From Vreelandella stevensii S18214 (GTDB lineage Bacteria > Pseudomonadota > Gammaproteobacteria > Pseudomonadales > Halomonadaceae): a stretch of 64,000 nt of DNA. Each line of letters starts with the position of its first letter. The first letter of the stretch is position 1. The stretch is from the NCBI RefSeq assembly GCF_000275725.1, contig NZ_AJTS01000038.1, forward strand, positions 36,026-100,025. The letters are read 5' to 3'. Below the pieces are notes generated by a model. The model searched no databases and was not told the origin of the DNA. It was given only the letters and a program-made list of their open reading frames with translations. This document shows positions 1 through 12,607 of the stretch, piece after piece. The position numbers were made by a program, and so were the translations under genes.

Positions 1-298
1 CTTTGGGCGGGTCAGGCTCCTTCAGAAACGCCAGCAGTTTGCCGACTTCCCGCAGGGCTTCTACCGACTCCTGCCCCATGCCCAGCGCAACGCGCTTGGG
101 CGTACCAAACAGGTTGCCCAACAGGGGCATGTCGTGACCTTTGACATTTTCGAACAGCAGTGCCGGGCCACCGGCACGCAGCGTACGGTCACAGATTTCG
201 GTAATTTCAAGGTAGGGGTCAACTTCGGCGGTAATGCGCTTGAGCTCACCTTGAGCTTCCAGCGCTGCTATGAAATCGCGCAAGTCGTTGTACTTCAA
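1..298 (-). CDS. ubiD: UbiD 4-hydroxy-3-polyprenylbenzoate decarboxylase, N-terminal part (cut by window edge)
   Basis: The reverse strand encodes a protein beginning (M)[18 protein letters not shown] and continuing through [14 protein letters not shown] and [16 protein letters not shown], the conserved N-terminus of UbiD. UbiD is the prenylated-FMN-dependent decarboxylase of ubiquinone synthesis. About 99 codons are present; the rest lies before position 1. The best start is TTG at 298, preceded by GAGGAG; no ATG fits. It lies 61 bases downstream of rho on the same strand, the rho-ubiD order seen in pseudomonads. Recognition is from remembered family sequence. Confidence 0.9.
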   Translation of the reverse strand, partial: MKYNDLRDFIAALEAQGELKRITAEVDPYLEITEICDRTLRAGGPALLFENVKGHDMPLLGNLFGTPKRVALGMGQESVEALREVGKLLAFLKEPDPPK

Positions 299-359
299 GG
301 TCCTCTCCTCAACCCGGATATCAGTCGCCGCGTAGCAGGTGGCGCCACCATGCAGCGCC

Positions 360-1619
<1,260 letters not shown>

Positions 1620-2034
1620 CGGTGTGTTAGAAAATTGCTCATGAAAGCTGGGCGACGAGCGCCGGGAATAAGACAGGAGGCGAGGCCCAGGTCATTAGGG
1701 CAAAGCGCCGAGTGATGCGTTCAGACTCCATCCAGGCACACGCTCGATTGATAAGTATGGGCAGTCGCGTCGGCCATGATGTAGCCATTAGCCGTAATTG
1801 GTGACCGCTGGGCGTGAGGGTAGGTTATCTGACGACTTGGACATCTGGCTGATGCCATCGGAATACGCATTGCTCGGGGTGCCGAGTCAACACGCTTGTC
1901 TGGACGTACAAGCCAACTCGGATCAGGCCAGTTACCCGATGGTAGTCAAGCCCCGCGACAAACGCAAGCCTTTGACAATTGACAATAGTCAGAGGGCGCC
2001 GCAACCTTGGCATAGCCAACTTGAAGGATAGCTC
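1620..2034. other. Divergent rho/ppx intergenic region
   Basis: 415 bases separate the divergent rho and ppx starts. No reading frame here resembles a known protein; in particular no thioredoxin WCGPC motif is encoded on either strand. The region should carry both promoters and the rho leader. A TTGACA hexamer occurs near 1974, but no convincing paired -10 was found. Confidence 0.5.
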
Positions 2035-3579
2035 ATGCCCATGGACATTTCGCTCCCCACCGATGCGCCCAATAGCGAAGTCGACAGCGCTGCTCCCCAG
2101 CGCCTGGCCGCCATTGACCTGGGCTCCAACAGCTTTCATTTACTGGTCGCCAACTACCAGAATGAAAGGCTACAAGTCGTTGCCCGACAAGGCGAGAAGG
2201 TGCAGCTTGCCGCTGGCCTGGATGGCAATGGCTACCTTAGCGAAGCCGCCATGCAGCGCGCGCTGGATTGCCTGAGCCGTTTTGCACCCTTCCTGACCGA
2301 CATAGAGGGTGCCAACCTGCGGGTGGTGGGCACCAACGCGCTGCGTGACGCCCACAACAGCCAGGACTTCATCGAACGCGCCGAAGCCCAGCTGGGCCAC
2401 GCCATTGAAATCATTGCGGGACGTGAAGAGGCCCGGCTGATCTATCTGGGTGCCGCCCACGCCTTGGCCGAGAACGGTCGCCGTTTGATCGTCGACATTG
2501 GCGGGGGCTCCACGGAGTTCATCATTGGTGAAGCCTTCGAGCCCAGGGCGCTGGAGAGCCTGCGCATGGGCTGCGTAACGTTCAGCCAGCGCTTTTTTGC
2601 CGATGGCGAGATTACCGAAAAACGCATGCGCCGCGCCGAGCTGGCGGCACTCTCGGAACTGGCCAATATCCAGCGGCCTTACCAGCGCCTGGGCTGGGAT
2701 GATCCGGTGGGCTCCAGCGGCACGATCAAGGCTGCCGCCAGCGTTCTGTTCGCCTACGGCGATGCGCCCCAGGAAGGGGTGATTACCCGCAGCGGCCTGC
2801 AAAAGCTCAGAGAGCGGCTGGTAAAGTGCAAGCACCTGGACAAGGTCGAGCTGGATGGCCTGAAAGCAGACCGCGCCCGGGTATTCCCGGCGGGCATCGC
2901 CATTCTCAATGCCGTGTTCGAAGCCTTCGACCTGCACCAGATGCGTTTTGCCGATGGCGCGCTGCGGGAAGGTGTGCTGTACGACATGGCCGGGCGCAAC
3001 AGTGCCGAAGACACCCGCTCACGCACCCTGGAGCTGCTCAAGCGCACCTACGACGTGGATACCCGGCAAGCCGAGAACGTGGCCGACACCGCCAGGCGAC
3101 TGTTCGAACGTCTCCAATCGCCCTGGGGGTTGAGCAACGAACAGGGACATTTTCTGAACTGGGCCAGCCATGTCCACGAGATCGGGCTCGCCATTTCCCA
3201 TAGCCAGTTCCATCGTCACGGCGCTTACTTACTGGAGCATTCGGATCTGGCCGGGTTTTCACGCCCGGAACAGCGCCTGCTGGCCTTTCTGGTGCGCGCC
3301 CATCGACGCAAGTTTCCGCTCAAGGAGTGGCAGGCACTGCCCGCATCCCAACAGCCCACGGCGGGCAAGCTGGCTCGCCTGCTGCGTCTGGCGGTGCTGC
3401 TCAATCACTCTCGGCCCGAAAGCCCCCCGGCGCTGCCACACATCGTGGTCGACGACAGCGGCGAAGGTTTGGTGATCACGCTCCCCCAGAGCGATGAGCC
3501 TACCCTGCTGAGCACCGACCTGGAGCAGGAGCAGGGGCATATTGCAGGGGCGGGTTTCCTGCTGACGCTCGTCAGCTAG
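2035..3579 (+). CDS. ppx: Exopolyphosphatase (Ppx/GppA family)
   Basis: A 514-residue protein of the ASKHA sugar-kinase/Hsp70/actin fold. The phosphate-1 motif AAIDLGSNSFHLLVA lies at about residues 25-39, the second glycine-rich loop IVDIGGGSTEFII near 152-164, and an HD-like C-terminal helical region follows (WASHVHEIG near 377). Ppx removes terminal phosphate from inorganic polyphosphate; GppA members also hydrolyse pppGpp, so that activity is possible. Length and the divergent position next to rho favour Ppx. The start could be either of the two ATGs at 2035 or 2041. Its stop overlaps the tilS stop (shared CTAG), so the two genes converge with no spacer. Confidence 0.93.
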   Translation: MPMDISLPTDAPNSEVDSAAPQRLAAIDLGSNSFHLLVANYQNERLQVVARQGEKVQLAAGLDGNGYLSEAAMQRALDCLSRFAPFLTDIEGANLRVVGTNALRDAHNSQDFIERAEAQLGHAIEIIAGREEARLIYLGAAHALAENGRRLIVDIGGGSTEFIIGEAFEPRALESLRMGCVTFSQRFFADGEITEKRMRRAELAALSELANIQRPYQRLGWDDPVGSSGTIKAAASVLFAYGDAPQEGVITRSGLQKLRERLVKCKHLDKVELDGLKADRARVFPAGIAILNAVFEAFDLHQMRFADGALREGVLYDMAGRNSAEDTRSRTLELLKRTYDVDTRQAENVADTARRLFERLQSPWGLSNEQGHFLNWASHVHEIGLAISHSQFHRHGAYLLEHSDLAGFSRPEQRLLAFLVRAHRRKFPLKEWQALPASQQPTAGKLARLLRLAVLLNHSRPESPPALPHIVVDDSGEGLVITLPQSDEPTLLSTDLEQEQGHIAGAGFLLTLVS

Positions 3580-4871
3580 TCAGGACACCGCACCGCCACC
3601 CCCGCCGCCTGCCAGAGCACTCTGGCAGGCGGCTGCAAGATGGCCAGGCAGCGCTCCCCTTCCATCACTAGCAGCAGCCGCTGACGCTCCCAGGGGGGGA
3701 TCGACTGCTCCTGCAGCCAGCGTTTCAGGTCACGTCGGCCACGCCCCGGCAGCACCAGCGTTTCTCCGCCCTGACGCCCACGCAGCACGAATGAGGCGCT
3801 AGCCGCATCTTGTGCTCCCGTTTTCACCTCGAGCGCCAGCGTGCCCAGCGGCGTCGCCAGACCTGCCCGGCCATCCCACTCCGCCTGCCAGCCATCCAGC
3901 GGTGCCTGCGGGGCCATCACGTAAAGCCCGCCCCGCCATACCCGCGCTTCTGCCCCGGGCCATATGATGTGCACACGCGCCTGAGCGGCAGCACTCAATT
4001 GCTCCAGCAGGCTGGCCAACCGCGCCAGTGGCGGCGTCGGTAACCCGTGTTGCTGGCACAGCGTCCGCACCAGCAGCCGTTGACGAGGAAGTGGCAGCGC
4101 GGCCAGGGCATGGGCGTCAATACAGCCGGGCGACAGCGCCAAACCGGCCAGCTCCTCGGCGGCGTAGCTGGACAGTAGCCCATCGGCCTCTCCCGCCCAG
4201 GCGGCACTGCGGGCCAACGCCTGGGCGGCCCCGGGCCAACGCTGGCCGAGCACGGGCAGCACGGCGTGGCGCAGGTAGTTGCGATCGTAATAGGTATCTT
4301 GATTGGTGGGGTCTTCGCACCACGCCAGCCCCTCGTGCCGGGCAGCCTCGCGCAGTTGGTCTCGCCGAACGCTCAGCCACGGACGCAGCAGTACACGCCC
4401 CTGCCACTCACGGCGCCAAGGCATGCCAGCCAACCCACGAATACCGCTTCCGCGCAGCGCTGCCAACAGCCAGGTCTCTGCCTGATCATCCTGATGCTGG
4501 CCCAGCCACAGCGTGTCGCCGGGGGCGAGGTGCTCGAGAAAAGCCTGATAGCGCGCACGCCGGGCAGCGCCTTCGATACCCTCCCCCTGCGGTTCGACGC
4601 TGACCCTCGCCACGCTGAGCGGGACGCCGAGCCGCTGGCAAAGCGCTGCACAGTGGGCTTCGAAGTCGGCGGCGGCAGGCTGCAAACCATGGTGAACGTG
4701 CAGCGCACGCAGGCTGCGGCCACGCAGCTGGCAGGCCCTTGCGGCCAGAGTCAGCAGCAGCGAGGAGTCCAGCCCGCCCGAGAGCGCCACCCAAACGCAA
4801 CGCCCCGGCGGGGTCTCCGCCAGGGCGTCGTCGAGCAGCGCAAGCAGTGCGTCAGGCGGCAGGGGCGCCAT
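3576..4871 (-). CDS. tilS: tRNA(Ile)-lysidine synthetase TilS
   Basis: A 431-residue N-type ATP pyrophosphatase with the PP-loop SGGLDSS at residues 31-37, followed by [19 protein letters not shown] and CEDPTNQD, all typical of TilS. The C-terminal TilS substrate-binding domain ([20 protein letters not shown]) completes the gammaproteobacterial full-length form. The enzyme converts cytidine-34 of tRNA-Ile(CAU) to lysidine, so AUA is read as isoleucine. It is essential in the family. The gene follows accA with a 20-base overlap, indicating translational coupling. Confidence 0.96.
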   Translation of the reverse strand: MAPLPPDALLALLDDALAETPPGRCVWVALSGGLDSSLLLTLAARACQLRGRSLRALHVHHGLQPAAADFEAHCAALCQRLGVPLSVARVSVEPQGEGIEGAARRARYQAFLEHLAPGDTLWLGQHQDDQAETWLLAALRGSGIRGLAGMPWRREWQGRVLLRPWLSVRRDQLREAARHEGLAWCEDPTNQDTYYDRNYLRHAVLPVLGQRWPGAAQALARSAAWAGEADGLLSSYAAEELAGLALSPGCIDAHALAALPLPRQRLLVRTLCQQHGLPTPPLARLASLLEQLSAAAQARVHIIWPGAEARVWRGGLYVMAPQAPLDGWQAEWDGRAGLATPLGTLALEVKTGAQDAASASFVLRGRQGGETLVLPGRGRRDLKRWLQEQSIPPWERQRLLLVMEGERCLAILQPPARVLWQAAGVAVRCPD

Positions 4872-5808
4872 AGCTCATCAGGCGTGCGTAGCGGCGCTCC
4901 AGCAGCGCCTCATGGTCCAGCGCCTGGAGCCTTTCGAGGCTTGCGCTCAGCGCTTCCTTGACCCGCTCTGCGGTGGTCACGGGATGACGGTGGGCGCCGC
5001 CCAGCGGCTCCTTGATCAGCGAGTCCACGAACCCCAGCTCCTTGAGGCGCTCGGCCGTGATGCCCATGGCCTGAGCCGCGTCGGAGGCTTTCTCGGCACT
5101 CTTCCACAAAATGGAGGCGCAGCCTTCCGGGGAAATGACCGAGTAGGTGGAGTACTGCAGCATGTGCAGCTCGTCACACACGCCTATCGCCAGGGCACCA
5201 CCGGAGCCACCCTCCCCGACCACCGTGGAGATGATCGGCGTTTTCAGCCGCGACATGACGGCCAGGTTATAGGCGATGGCTTCCGACTGGCCACGCTCTT
5301 CGGCATCGATGCCGGGGTAGGCGCCGGGAGTGTCGATGAAGGTGAGAATGGGCATCTTGAAGCGCTCGGCCATCTCCATCAAACGGCACGCCTTGCGGTA
5401 GCCTTCCGGACGCGGCATGCCGAAGTTGCGGCGCACTTTCTCTTTGACGTCGCGGCCCTTCTGATGGCCAATGACCATGACCGGCGCATCGTTCAGACGA
5501 GCAACGCCACCGACCAACGCCGCGTCGTCGGCGAAGTTGCGATCACCGTGCAGCTCGTCGAAGTCGGTAAAGATGTACTCCAGGTAATCCAGCGTATAGG
5601 GGCGCTGTGGGTGCCGCGATAGCTGGGAAACCTGCCAGGGGGTCAAGTCCTTGAAGATCGACTCCGTCAGCTTGCGGCTTTTCTCTTCCAGCCGGGCAAT
5701 CTCGTCAGAGAGGTTCACCTGGCTGTCGGAGCTGACCAGACGCAGCTCTTCGATCTTTGCCTGGAGCTCGGCGACGGGCTGTTCAAAATCAAGATAATTT
5801 GGATTCAT
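4852..5808 (-). CDS. accA: Acetyl-CoA carboxylase carboxyltransferase subunit alpha
   Basis: 318 residues, as in E. coli AccA (319). The start [20 protein letters not shown] is chosen because AGGCAGAG precedes it and the family begins there; the open frame extends nine codons further (to 5835) without a good ribosome site. Recognisable segments are [56 protein letters not shown] and the oxyanion-hole region [13 protein letters not shown]. With AccD it transfers carboxyl from carboxybiotin to acetyl-CoA, making malonyl-CoA for fatty acid synthesis. The gene lies between dnaE and tilS, the usual gammaproteobacterial order. Confidence 0.97.
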   Translation of the reverse strand: MNPNYLDFEQPVAELQAKIEELRLVSSDSQVNLSDEIARLEEKSRKLTESIFKDLTPWQVSQLSRHPQRPYTLDYLEYIFTDFDELHGDRNFADDAALVGGVARLNDAPVMVIGHQKGRDVKEKVRRNFGMPRPEGYRKACRLMEMAERFKMPILTFIDTPGAYPGIDAEERGQSEAIAYNLAVMSRLKTPIISTVVGEGGSGGALAIGVCDELHMLQYSTYSVISPEGCASILWKSAEKASDAAQAMGITAERLKELGFVDSLIKEPLGGAHRHPVTTAERVKEALSASLERLQALDHEALLERRYARLMSYGAPAA

Positions 5809-5903
5809 CGGCTCTGCCTGTAAGCTGCCTGTCATAAAAAGGCATTATCAAAACGCATCTCGGTTGGGGCCATTATCGCACCCTGACCCCGCCACGCAAG
5901 GGC

Positions 5904-8900
5904 TCAGCGATAGCGCAGCTGGACGCCCACCTGGCCCTGAACGTCACGCAGGGCCAATAGCAGGTCGTCGCTGGGGGCCACTTTCCACTCATCGGCCAGC
6001 TCCAGCCACCCTACGGCCTCGGGATGGCGGTACTGCAGCCTCACCGGCAGGCCTTCGCTATCCCGGTAAGGCGAGAGGCTGTCACGCAGGCTATCCACCA
6101 GGCGGCCATTGATCTGCCCGGCATCCAGCGCCAGCTCCACGGCCTGGCCATAGCGCACCCGGGCAGTGACCATCGGGGTGACGTCCTTGCCACGCAGGCG
6201 CAAACCGCCCGAGAAGTCATCGCTGGAGACTTCCCCTTCGACGATGATGACCTGATCCGACTCGATCTGACCGCGCAGCTGATCGAACAGCTCACCGAAC
6301 AGCGACGCTTCGATACGCCCGGTGCGGTCGTCCAGCGTGATGAAGGCCATGGTGTCGCCACGCTTGGACTTCATGGTGCGCATGGCCACCACCAGCCCTG
6401 CCACCCGCTGGGGCTCGCGGGACGGCTTGAGGTCGCTGATGCGCGTAGAGACGAAGCGCTTGAGCTCGCGCTCGTACTCATCGATGGGGTGGCCAGTAAG
6501 GTAAAGCCCCAGGGTGTCTTTTTCCCCCGAGAGACGCTCGCGGTCGGTCCACTCCCGGGCATGGCGGTACTCGGCGTACACATCCCCGGCCTCTTCTTCA
6601 GCAGCAAACGCATCACCGAACATGTCCAGCATGCCCAGGTTCTGGTTGGCATGGTTCTGGGCAGCGGCCTTGAGGGCGTCTTCCATGGCGGCAGCCAGCA
6701 CGGCACGGTTGGGGCCCAGGGTATCCAGCGCCCCGGAGCGAATCAGCGCTTCGAGGGTGCGCTTGTTCATGCGCTTGGGGTCGATACGGCGGCAGAAATC
6801 GAACAGGTCCTTGAAAGGCCCTTCGGCATTACGCGCCTCGACGATGGCGCCAATCGGGCCTTCGCCCACGCCCCGGATGGCCCCCAGGCCGTACACTACG
6901 CGGCCTTCGGTATCCACGGTGAACTTGTAGCCACCCACGTTGACATCCGGGGGTGTCACGGTGAGCTTCAGATGGCGGCACTCTTCGATCAGCGGTACCA
7001 CCTTGTCCAGGTTGTCCATCTCGGTGGACATGACCGCCGCCATGAACGGGCCTGGGTAGTGGGCCTTCAGCCATGCGGTTTGGTAAGAAACCAGCGCGTA
7101 GGCCGCCGAGTGCGACTTGTTGAAGCCATAACCGGCGAATTTCTCCACCAGGTCGAAGATGTTGCCCGCCAGGTCCTTGTCGATGCCGTTGGCGGCACAG
7201 CCCTCCATGAAACCGGAGCGCTGCTTGGCCATCTCTTCGGGCTTTTTCTTGCCCATGGCCCGGCGCAGCATGTCTGCCTGGCCCAGGGTGTAGCCCGCCA
7301 TCACCTGGGCAATCTGCATGACCTGTTCCTGGTACAGGATGATGCCGTAGGTCGGCGTCAGTACCGGTTTCAACAGCTCATGCTGGTAATCCGGGTGTGG
7401 ATAAGAGACTTCCGCCCGGCCATGCTTACGGTTGATGAAGTCATCCACCATACCCGACTGCAGCGGGCCCGGACGGAACAGCGCCACCAGGGCGATCATG
7501 TCGTCCAGGGAGTCGGGCAGCAGCCGCTTGATCAGCTCCTTCATGCCGCGGGATTCGAGCTGGAACACCGCCGTGGTCTCTGCCCGCTTGAGCATTTCGA
7601 AGGTCTTGCTGTCGTCCAGCGGGATGGCATCGATATTGAGCGGGCCTTGGCCTGCGGCATCGCGTACCTTGTCCACCATCTCCAGCGCCCAGTCGATGAT
7701 GGTGAGGGTCCGCAGCCCCAGAAAGTCGAACTTCACCAGCCCGGCGTCTTCGATGTCGTTCTTGTCGAACTGCACCACCAGCCCGGCGCCATCCTCGTCA
7801 CACAGCAGCGGCGAAAAATCGGTCAGCTTGGTGGGTGCGATGACCACGCCCCCCGCGTGCTTGCCGGTGCCCCGGGTGGTGCCCTCCAGCTTCAGGGCCA
7901 TTTCCCAGATCTCTTCCGCCTCTTCGTCGTTGTCGATGAACTCCTTGAGGGCGGGCTCCTGCTCGATGGCCTTGGCCAGCGTCATGCCCACTTCGAACGG
8001 GATCAGCTTGGAGAGCTTGTCCCCCAGCGAGTAGGGCTTGCCCTGGGCACGGGCCACGTCACGCACCACGGCCTTGGCGGCCATGGTGCCGAAGGTGACG
8101 ATCTGGGAGACCGCGTTGCGGCCATAGCGGTCGGCAACGTACTCGATGACCCGGTCGCGCTTCTCCATGCAGAAGTCGACATCGAAGTCGGGCATCGAAA
8201 CACGCTCGGGGTTGAGGAAGCGTTCGAACAGCAGGTCGTAGCCAATCGGGTCCAGGTCGGTGATCTTCTGGGCGTAGGCCACCAGCGAGCCCGCACCGGA
8301 GCCCCGCCCAGGGCCAACGGGCACACCGTTGTCCTTGGCCCACTGGATGAAGTCCATGACGATCAGGAAGTAGCCCGGAAACCCCATCTGGATGATGACG
8401 TTGAGCTCGAACTCCAGGCGGTCACGGTAGCGCTGCTCGATCTCACGGAAGGCGTCGCCGTCGCGGGGGTACTCCTCGGCGGGAAACAGAAAGTCGAGCC
8501 GCTCGGTCAGGCCGTCATGGGAGACCTTGCGGAAGAACTCATCCTGGGTCATGCCTTCGGGGATGCCGAATTCCGGCAGGAATATCTCGCCCAGGCGCAC
8601 ATCCACGCTGCAGCGCTCGGCAATCATCACGCTGTTTTCCAGCGCTTCCGGAATGTCGGCAAACAGGGCCGCCATCTCTTCCGGGCTTTTCAGGTACTGC
8701 TCTTCGGTATAGCGGCGCTCGCGGCGCGGATCGTCCAGCGCCTTGCCTTCCCCGATGGCGACACGGGTTTCATGGGCCCAGTAATCGTCGCGGGCCAGAA
8801 AGCGTACGTCGTTGGTGGCCACCACCGGCGTGTTGGTCTCGATGGCCAGCTTGACGCTGGCGTGCACGCAGGCTTCTTCCAGCGGCCGCCCGGTGCGCAC

Positions 8901-9407
8901 CAGCTCCAGGTAGAAACGGTCGGGAAAGGCCTGCTGCCACTCCTCCAGCAGTTGGCGCGCTTCACGCTCGTGTTCCGACAGCAAATGACGGCCAATATCG
9001 CCATCGCGGCCGCCGGACAGCGCAATCAGTCCGTCGCTTTGGGCCAGTACCCACTGCTTGTCGAGAATCGCCCGCCCCTGGCGCTGCCCGTGGGTCCACC
9101 CCTTGGAGATCAGCTCGGTGAGGTTGCGATAGCCGTCCTGATTCATGGCCAGCAGCGTAATGCGATACGGGTGCGCTTCATCGTGGGGATTGGCCAGCCA
9201 CAAGTCGCTGCCGATGATGGGCTTGAGCCCCGCGCCTTGGGCTGCCTTGTAGAACTTCACCAGGCCAAACAGGTTGGTCTCGTCCGTCAGCGCCAGCGCG
9301 GGCATCCCCCGTTCAGCGGTGGTACTGACCAGCGGCTTGAGCTTGACCAGACCATCGACCAGGGAGTATTCACTGTGCAAACGAAGATGAACGAACGGAA
9401 CCGTCAT
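5904..9407 (-). CDS. dnaE: DNA polymerase III subunit alpha
   Basis: 1167 residues, close to E. coli DnaE (1160). The N-terminal PHP domain starts with [13 protein letters not shown] (residues 7-19). The palm carries [12 protein letters not shown] near 365 and the catalytic aspartate motif [14 protein letters not shown] near 405. Further on come the fingers, the helix-hairpin-helix region ([20 protein letters not shown]) and a C-terminal OB fold ([20 protein letters not shown]). It is the replicative polymerase catalytic subunit. It lies just downstream of rnhB with a 40-base gap. The antisense strand has a long open frame that is only a mirror of its GC-rich codons. Confidence 0.99.
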   Translation of the reverse strand: MTVPFVHLRLHSEYSLVDGLVKLKPLVSTTAERGMPALALTDETNLFGLVKFYKAAQGAGLKPIIGSDLWLANPHDEAHPYRITLLAMNQDGYRNLTELISKGWTHGQRQGRAILDKQWVLAQSDGLIALSGGRDGDIGRHLLSEHEREARQLLEEWQQAFPDRFYLELVRTGRPLEEACVHASVKLAIETNTPVVATNDVRFLARDDYWAHETRVAIGEGKALDDPRRERRYTEEQYLKSPEEMAALFADIPEALENSVMIAERCSVDVRLGEIFLPEFGIPEGMTQDEFFRKVSHDGLTERLDFLFPAEEYPRDGDAFREIEQRYRDRLEFELNVIIQMGFPGYFLIVMDFIQWAKDNGVPVGPGRGSGAGSLVAYAQKITDLDPIGYDLLFERFLNPERVSMPDFDVDFCMEKRDRVIEYVADRYGRNAVSQIVTFGTMAAKAVVRDVARAQGKPYSLGDKLSKLIPFEVGMTLAKAIEQEPALKEFIDNDEEAEEIWEMALKLEGTTRGTGKHAGGVVIAPTKLTDFSPLLCDEDGAGLVVQFDKNDIEDAGLVKFDFLGLRTLTIIDWALEMVDKVRDAAGQGPLNIDAIPLDDSKTFEMLKRAETTAVFQLESRGMKELIKRLLPDSLDDMIALVALFRPGPLQSGMVDDFINRKHGRAEVSYPHPDYQHELLKPVLTPTYGIILYQEQVMQIAQVMAGYTLGQADMLRRAMGKKKPEEMAKQRSGFMEGCAANGIDKDLAGNIFDLVEKFAGYGFNKSHSAAYALVSYQTAWLKAHYPGPFMAAVMSTEMDNLDKVVPLIEECRHLKLTVTPPDVNVGGYKFTVDTEGRVVYGLGAIRGVGEGPIGAIVEARNAEGPFKDLFDFCRRIDPKRMNKRTLEALIRSGALDTLGPNRAVLAAAMEDALKAAAQNHANQNLGMLDMFGDAFAAEEEAGDVYAEYRHAREWTDRERLSGEKDTLGLYLTGHPIDEYERELKRFVSTRISDLKPSREPQRVAGLVVAMRTMKSKRGDTMAFITLDDRTGRIEASLFGELFDQLRGQIESDQVIIVEGEVSSDDFSGGLRLRGKDVTPMVTARVRYGQAVELALDAGQINGRLVDSLRDSLSPYRDSEGLPVRLQYRHPEAVGWLELADEWKVAPSDDLLLALRDVQGQVGVQLRYR

Positions 9408-9447
9408 GAGACTCTCAGCATAAAGCGCAAATGAAAAAAAGACCGCG

Positions 9448-10065
9448 CTACAGCAGCGCTAGCTGACGCTGTACCGGCGCAAAGCTTTTGCGGTGTTCGG
9501 CCAGCGGACCATGGGCTTCCAGAGCCGCCAGGTGCTCTTTGGTTGGATAGCCCTTGTGGCGCGCAAAACCATACTCAGGATAGCGCAAATCCAGCTCGGC
9601 CATCTGGGCGTCCCTGGCCACCTTGGCCAGAATCGAGGCAGCGGCAATGGCAGGGTGGCGCGCATCGCCTTTGACGACGGCCTGGCCCGGCAAGGCGTGC
9701 CCCGGCAGCCGGTTGCCATCCACCAGCAGGTATTCGGCGGCGGGCATCAGGGCATCGATGGCGCGCCGCATGGCCAGGTGCGTGGCATGATAGATGTTGA
9801 GCGTGTCGATTTCGGCGGCGCTGGCCTCGGCCAACGCAAAGGCCAATGCCCGCTCCCGTATCTGCACGTCCAGCTGCTCCCGCTTGCGGGCCGTCAGCTT
9901 TTTCGAATCGGTCAAGCCTTCGATGGGCGCCTGGGGGTCGAGTATCACCGCTGCCGCCACCACGCTGCCGATCAGCGGGCCACGCCCTACTTCATCCACA
10001 CCGGCCAGGTAGGGGCCGGTATAGGCCACTACCAGCGGAGGGTAATCACGGGAATCATTGGCCAT
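9448..10065 (-). CDS. rnhB: Ribonuclease HII
   Basis: 205 residues from [10 protein letters not shown]. The RNase HII signature [10 protein letters not shown] (residues 22-31) supplies the catalytic D-E pair; [32 protein letters not shown] and [11 protein letters not shown] also match. It removes RNA from RNA-DNA hybrids and starts removal of misincorporated ribonucleotides. The start overlaps the end of lpxB by 11 bases (ATGGCCAATGA), so the two are translationally coupled. The open frame continues upstream inside lpxB, but that extension is out-of-frame shadow. Confidence 0.97.
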   Translation of the reverse strand: MANDSRDYPPLVVAYTGPYLAGVDEVGRGPLIGSVVAAAVILDPQAPIEGLTDSKKLTARKREQLDVQIRERALAFALAEASAAEIDTLNIYHATHLAMRRAIDALMPAAEYLLVDGNRLPGHALPGQAVVKGDARHPAIAAASILAKVARDAQMAELDLRYPEYGFARHKGYPTKEHLAALEAHGPLAEHRKSFAPVQRQLALL

Positions 10066-11230
10066 CCGTCGCGGCCTCCAAGGGCTGACCCGCCGCCAGC
10101 GCCGCCACGGCCTGGGCAGCACGCTGGCTGGCATTGCGCTGTAGCGCGGCGTGCATCGCCGCAAAGCGCTCTTCCAGCGCCTGACGGGTGGAAGCTTCCT
10201 CCAGCAGCTCGCCCACCTGCTGGGCAATGGCCTCCGGCGAGGCGGCGTGCTGAATCAGCTCGGGAACCACACTCTCCTGGGCAATCAAGTTGGGCAACGA
10301 GATCCAGGCCGTCTTGACCAGCCGCTGGGCCAGCCAGTGGGTTGCGGGCGCCATCTTGTAGGCCACCACCATGGCCCGGTGGCACAGCATCGCTTCCAGA
10401 GCGGCCGTACCAGAGGTGAGCAGTACGGCGTCGCTGGCCACCATGGCTTCTCTTGCCTGGCCATCCAGCAGCGTTACCGATGGGTGCAGCACAGGGTAAC
10501 CGGACAGCAGCTCGGTAAGCTCCCGATGCCGCTGGGCAGTCGCCGCAGGGATCACGACCTGCAGATCAGGGTGGCGCTGGCAGAGCAGCGTGACCGCCGC
10601 CAGGAAGGTCGCCCCCATGAAGCGGACTTCATTGCCACGGGAGCCCGGCAGCAGCGCCAATACCGGCCCGTCGAGCCTTAACCCCAACACTTCACGGGCC
10701 GCCTGACGGTCGTTGACCAGGGGCAGCTCGTCCGCCAGGGGGTGGCCCACGAACGCCACCGGCACGCGATGCTGACGGTAGAAGTCGGCCTCGAAGGGCA
10801 GCAGCGTCAGCATGCCATCCACCGCCTTGGCGATTTTCTTGACCCGCCCCTGGCGCCAGGCCCATACCGAAGGGCTGACGTAATGGGCCGTGGTCACGCC
10901 CGCTTCACGCAGCTGTTTCTCCAGCCCCGTGTTGAAATCGGGCGCATCGATGCCAATCATGATGTCCGGCTGCCAGGCCAGCGCGTCTTCCCGCAGGGTA
11001 CGGCGTACGCGGATCAGCTCGGGAAGGTGCTTGAGCACCTCGACCAGCCCCATCACCGACAGCGTTTCCAGTGGAAAGCGGCTTTGCAGGCCCTGCGCTT
11101 CCATGCGGGGCCCACCCATCCCACGAAACTCCACGTCAGGATAGCGGGCGCGTAGCTCACGCATGAGCCCCGCGCCCAGAATATCGCCAGAGAGTTCGCC
11201 TGCCACAAGGTATACGCGTTGCAGTGTCAT
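10055..11230 (-). CDS. lpxB: Lipid-A-disaccharide synthase
   Basis: 391 residues with [19 protein letters not shown] at the N-terminus, [14 protein letters not shown], the [15 protein letters not shown] segment and the [13 protein letters not shown] loop typical of LpxB glycosyltransferases. The enzyme joins UDP-2,3-diacylglucosamine to lipid X, giving the lipid A disaccharide at the inner membrane. It is the fourth gene of the lpxD-fabZ-lpxA-lpxB-rnhB-dnaE run, 27 bases after lpxA. Confidence 0.98.
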   Translation of the reverse strand: MTLQRVYLVAGELSGDILGAGLMRELRARYPDVEFRGMGGPRMEAQGLQSRFPLETLSVMGLVEVLKHLPELIRVRRTLREDALAWQPDIMIGIDAPDFNTGLEKQLREAGVTTAHYVSPSVWAWRQGRVKKIAKAVDGMLTLLPFEADFYRQHRVPVAFVGHPLADELPLVNDRQAAREVLGLRLDGPVLALLPGSRGNEVRFMGATFLAAVTLLCQRHPDLQVVIPAATAQRHRELTELLSGYPVLHPSVTLLDGQAREAMVASDAVLLTSGTAALEAMLCHRAMVVAYKMAPATHWLAQRLVKTAWISLPNLIAQESVVPELIQHAASPEAIAQQVGELLEEASTRQALEERFAAMHAALQRNASQRAAQAVAALAAGQPLEAATDGQ

Positions 11231-11257
11231 GGAGACAAGACAGCCAGTTGAGGTGTA

Positions 11258-12025
11258 TTAGCGCACGATACCGCGCGTGGAGCGCTCGATGGAGTCGGCA
11301 AACTGCACGACTTCCGGCAGGTCGAAGCGGCTGCGCATATCGCTGATGGCCTGCTCGACGGTGAGCCCCTGACGGTAGACCAGTTTGTAGGCAGTGGTCA
11401 GGGCGGCAATCGCCTCGCGGCTGAAGCCTCGGCGCTTGAGGCCGACCAGGTTCAGGCCACGCGCTTCGGCAGGGTTGCCGTTGATCATGACGAACGCCGG
11501 GGTATCCTTGGTGATGATCGAGCCACCGCCCGCCATGGCATGGTCCCCAAAGTGGCAGAACTGATGCACCGCCGAGAGCCCGCCCAGAATGGCATGGTTG
11601 CCCAGCGTCACGTGCCCTGCCAGGGTGACCTGGTTGGCCAGGATGCAGTCGTTGCCGATCACGCAGTCATGGCCAACGTGCACGTATGCCATGAACAGGT
11701 TACGCGACCCGATGGTGGTTTCGCTGCGATCCTGCACCGTACCGCGGTGCAGCGTCACCCCTTCACGGATCACGTTATCGTCGCCCATGACCAGCCGCGT
11801 CGGCTCGCCGGCGTACTTCTTGTCCTGGCAATCTTCCCCCACCGAGGCAAACTGGAAAATACGCGTGCGCTCACCCAGCACGGTGGGCCCCTTGATCACC
11901 ACATGGGGGCCAATGACGGAACCAGCACCGATGGTGACATCGGGCCCGATCACGCTAAAAGGGCCGACCTCGACGTCATCGGCCAGTCGTGCCGTCGGGT
12001 CGACCAGTGCAGTAGGATGTATCAA
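11258..12025 (-). CDS. lpxA: UDP-N-acetylglucosamine acyltransferase LpxA
   Basis: A left-handed beta-helix acyltransferase with hexapeptide repeats ([20 protein letters not shown] onward) and the catalytic histidine in [15 protein letters not shown]. It performs the first step of lipid A synthesis, adding a 3-hydroxyacyl chain from ACP. I place the start at TTG 12025, which overlaps the fabZ stop as TTGA and has AGGAAGG about seven bases upstream, giving 255 residues starting [13 protein letters not shown]. An open frame extends seven codons further to 12046, an alternative start inside fabZ. Confidence 0.95.
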   Translation of the reverse strand: MIHPTALVDPTARLADDVEVGPFSVIGPDVTIGAGSVIGPHVVIKGPTVLGERTRIFQFASVGEDCQDKKYAGEPTRLVMGDDNVIREGVTLHRGTVQDRSETTIGSRNLFMAYVHVGHDCVIGNDCILANQVTLAGHVTLGNHAILGGLSAVHQFCHFGDHAMAGGGSIITKDTPAFVMINGNPAEARGLNLVGLKRRGFSREAIAALTTAYKLVYRQGLTVEQAISDMRSRFDLPEVVQFADSIERSTRGIVR

Positions 12026-12465
12026 GCCACCTTCCTCTCGGCACAAATGATTTCAGCTTCACACGCCAGCTCGCCATCTACCGTGGCACGGCAGGCAAAT
12101 TTCCAGATGCCGCGCTTGCCACGAATGACGTTGGCTTCCAGCGTCAGCTTGTCACCCGGCATGACCGGGCGCTTGAAACGTACGTTATCGCTGCCAACCA
12201 GATAGTAGACATAGCCATCTGCCGGAAGCTTGTTGACCGTCTTGAAGCCCAGAATGCCACACACTTGCGCCAGCGCTTCGACGACCAGCACGCCGGGCAT
12301 AATGGGGTGATGTGGAAAATGGCCATTGAAGAATGGCTCATTGATGCTTACGTTCTTGTACGCCACGATGGCTTCGCCCACGGTCAGTTCCGTGACTCGA
12401 TCCACCAGCAGGAAGGGATAGCGGTGGGGCAAGTACTCGCGAATTTCGTTGATATCCATAACCAT
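12022..12465 (-). CDS. fabZ: 3-hydroxyacyl-ACP dehydratase FabZ
   Basis: 147 residues starting [18 protein letters not shown]. The hot-dog fold carries the catalytic histidine in [14 protein letters not shown] and the glutamate in [10 protein letters not shown]. It dehydrates 3-hydroxyacyl-ACP in fatty acid elongation, using the same pool LpxA and LpxD draw on, which explains its place between them. AGAGG eight bases upstream supports ATG 12465. The frame stays open 23 codons upstream without a better site. Confidence 0.97.
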   Translation of the reverse strand: MVMDINEIREYLPHRYPFLLVDRVTELTVGEAIVAYKNVSINEPFFNGHFPHHPIMPGVLVVEALAQVCGILGFKTVNKLPADGYVYYLVGSDNVRFKRPVMPGDKLTLEANVIRGKRGIWKFACRATVDGELACEAEIICAERKVA

Positions 12466-12607
12466 CGTAACGACCTCTAAATAGACATAGCGCCTGAACA
12501 GTGTCAGGCAGGCACCAGCACTCCTGCTGGCCAAAAGGCAGAGGATTATAACGCGCTGCTATCGAGCCTCAAGCCACGCATCCTCAAAATCCTTGTTTGC
12601 TTCACGA

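Noticed and set aside
1825-2139. 104-codon minus-strand frame in the rho-ppx gap as a possible trxA
   Set aside because: It has no WCGPC or thioredoxin-like sequence and overlaps the start of ppx.
6024-9434. 1136-codon open frame on the plus strand opposite dnaE
   Set aside because: It mirrors the GC-rich codons of dnaE on the other strand, resembles no protein family and is rich in H, Q, G and R as antisense frames are. dnaE is certain.
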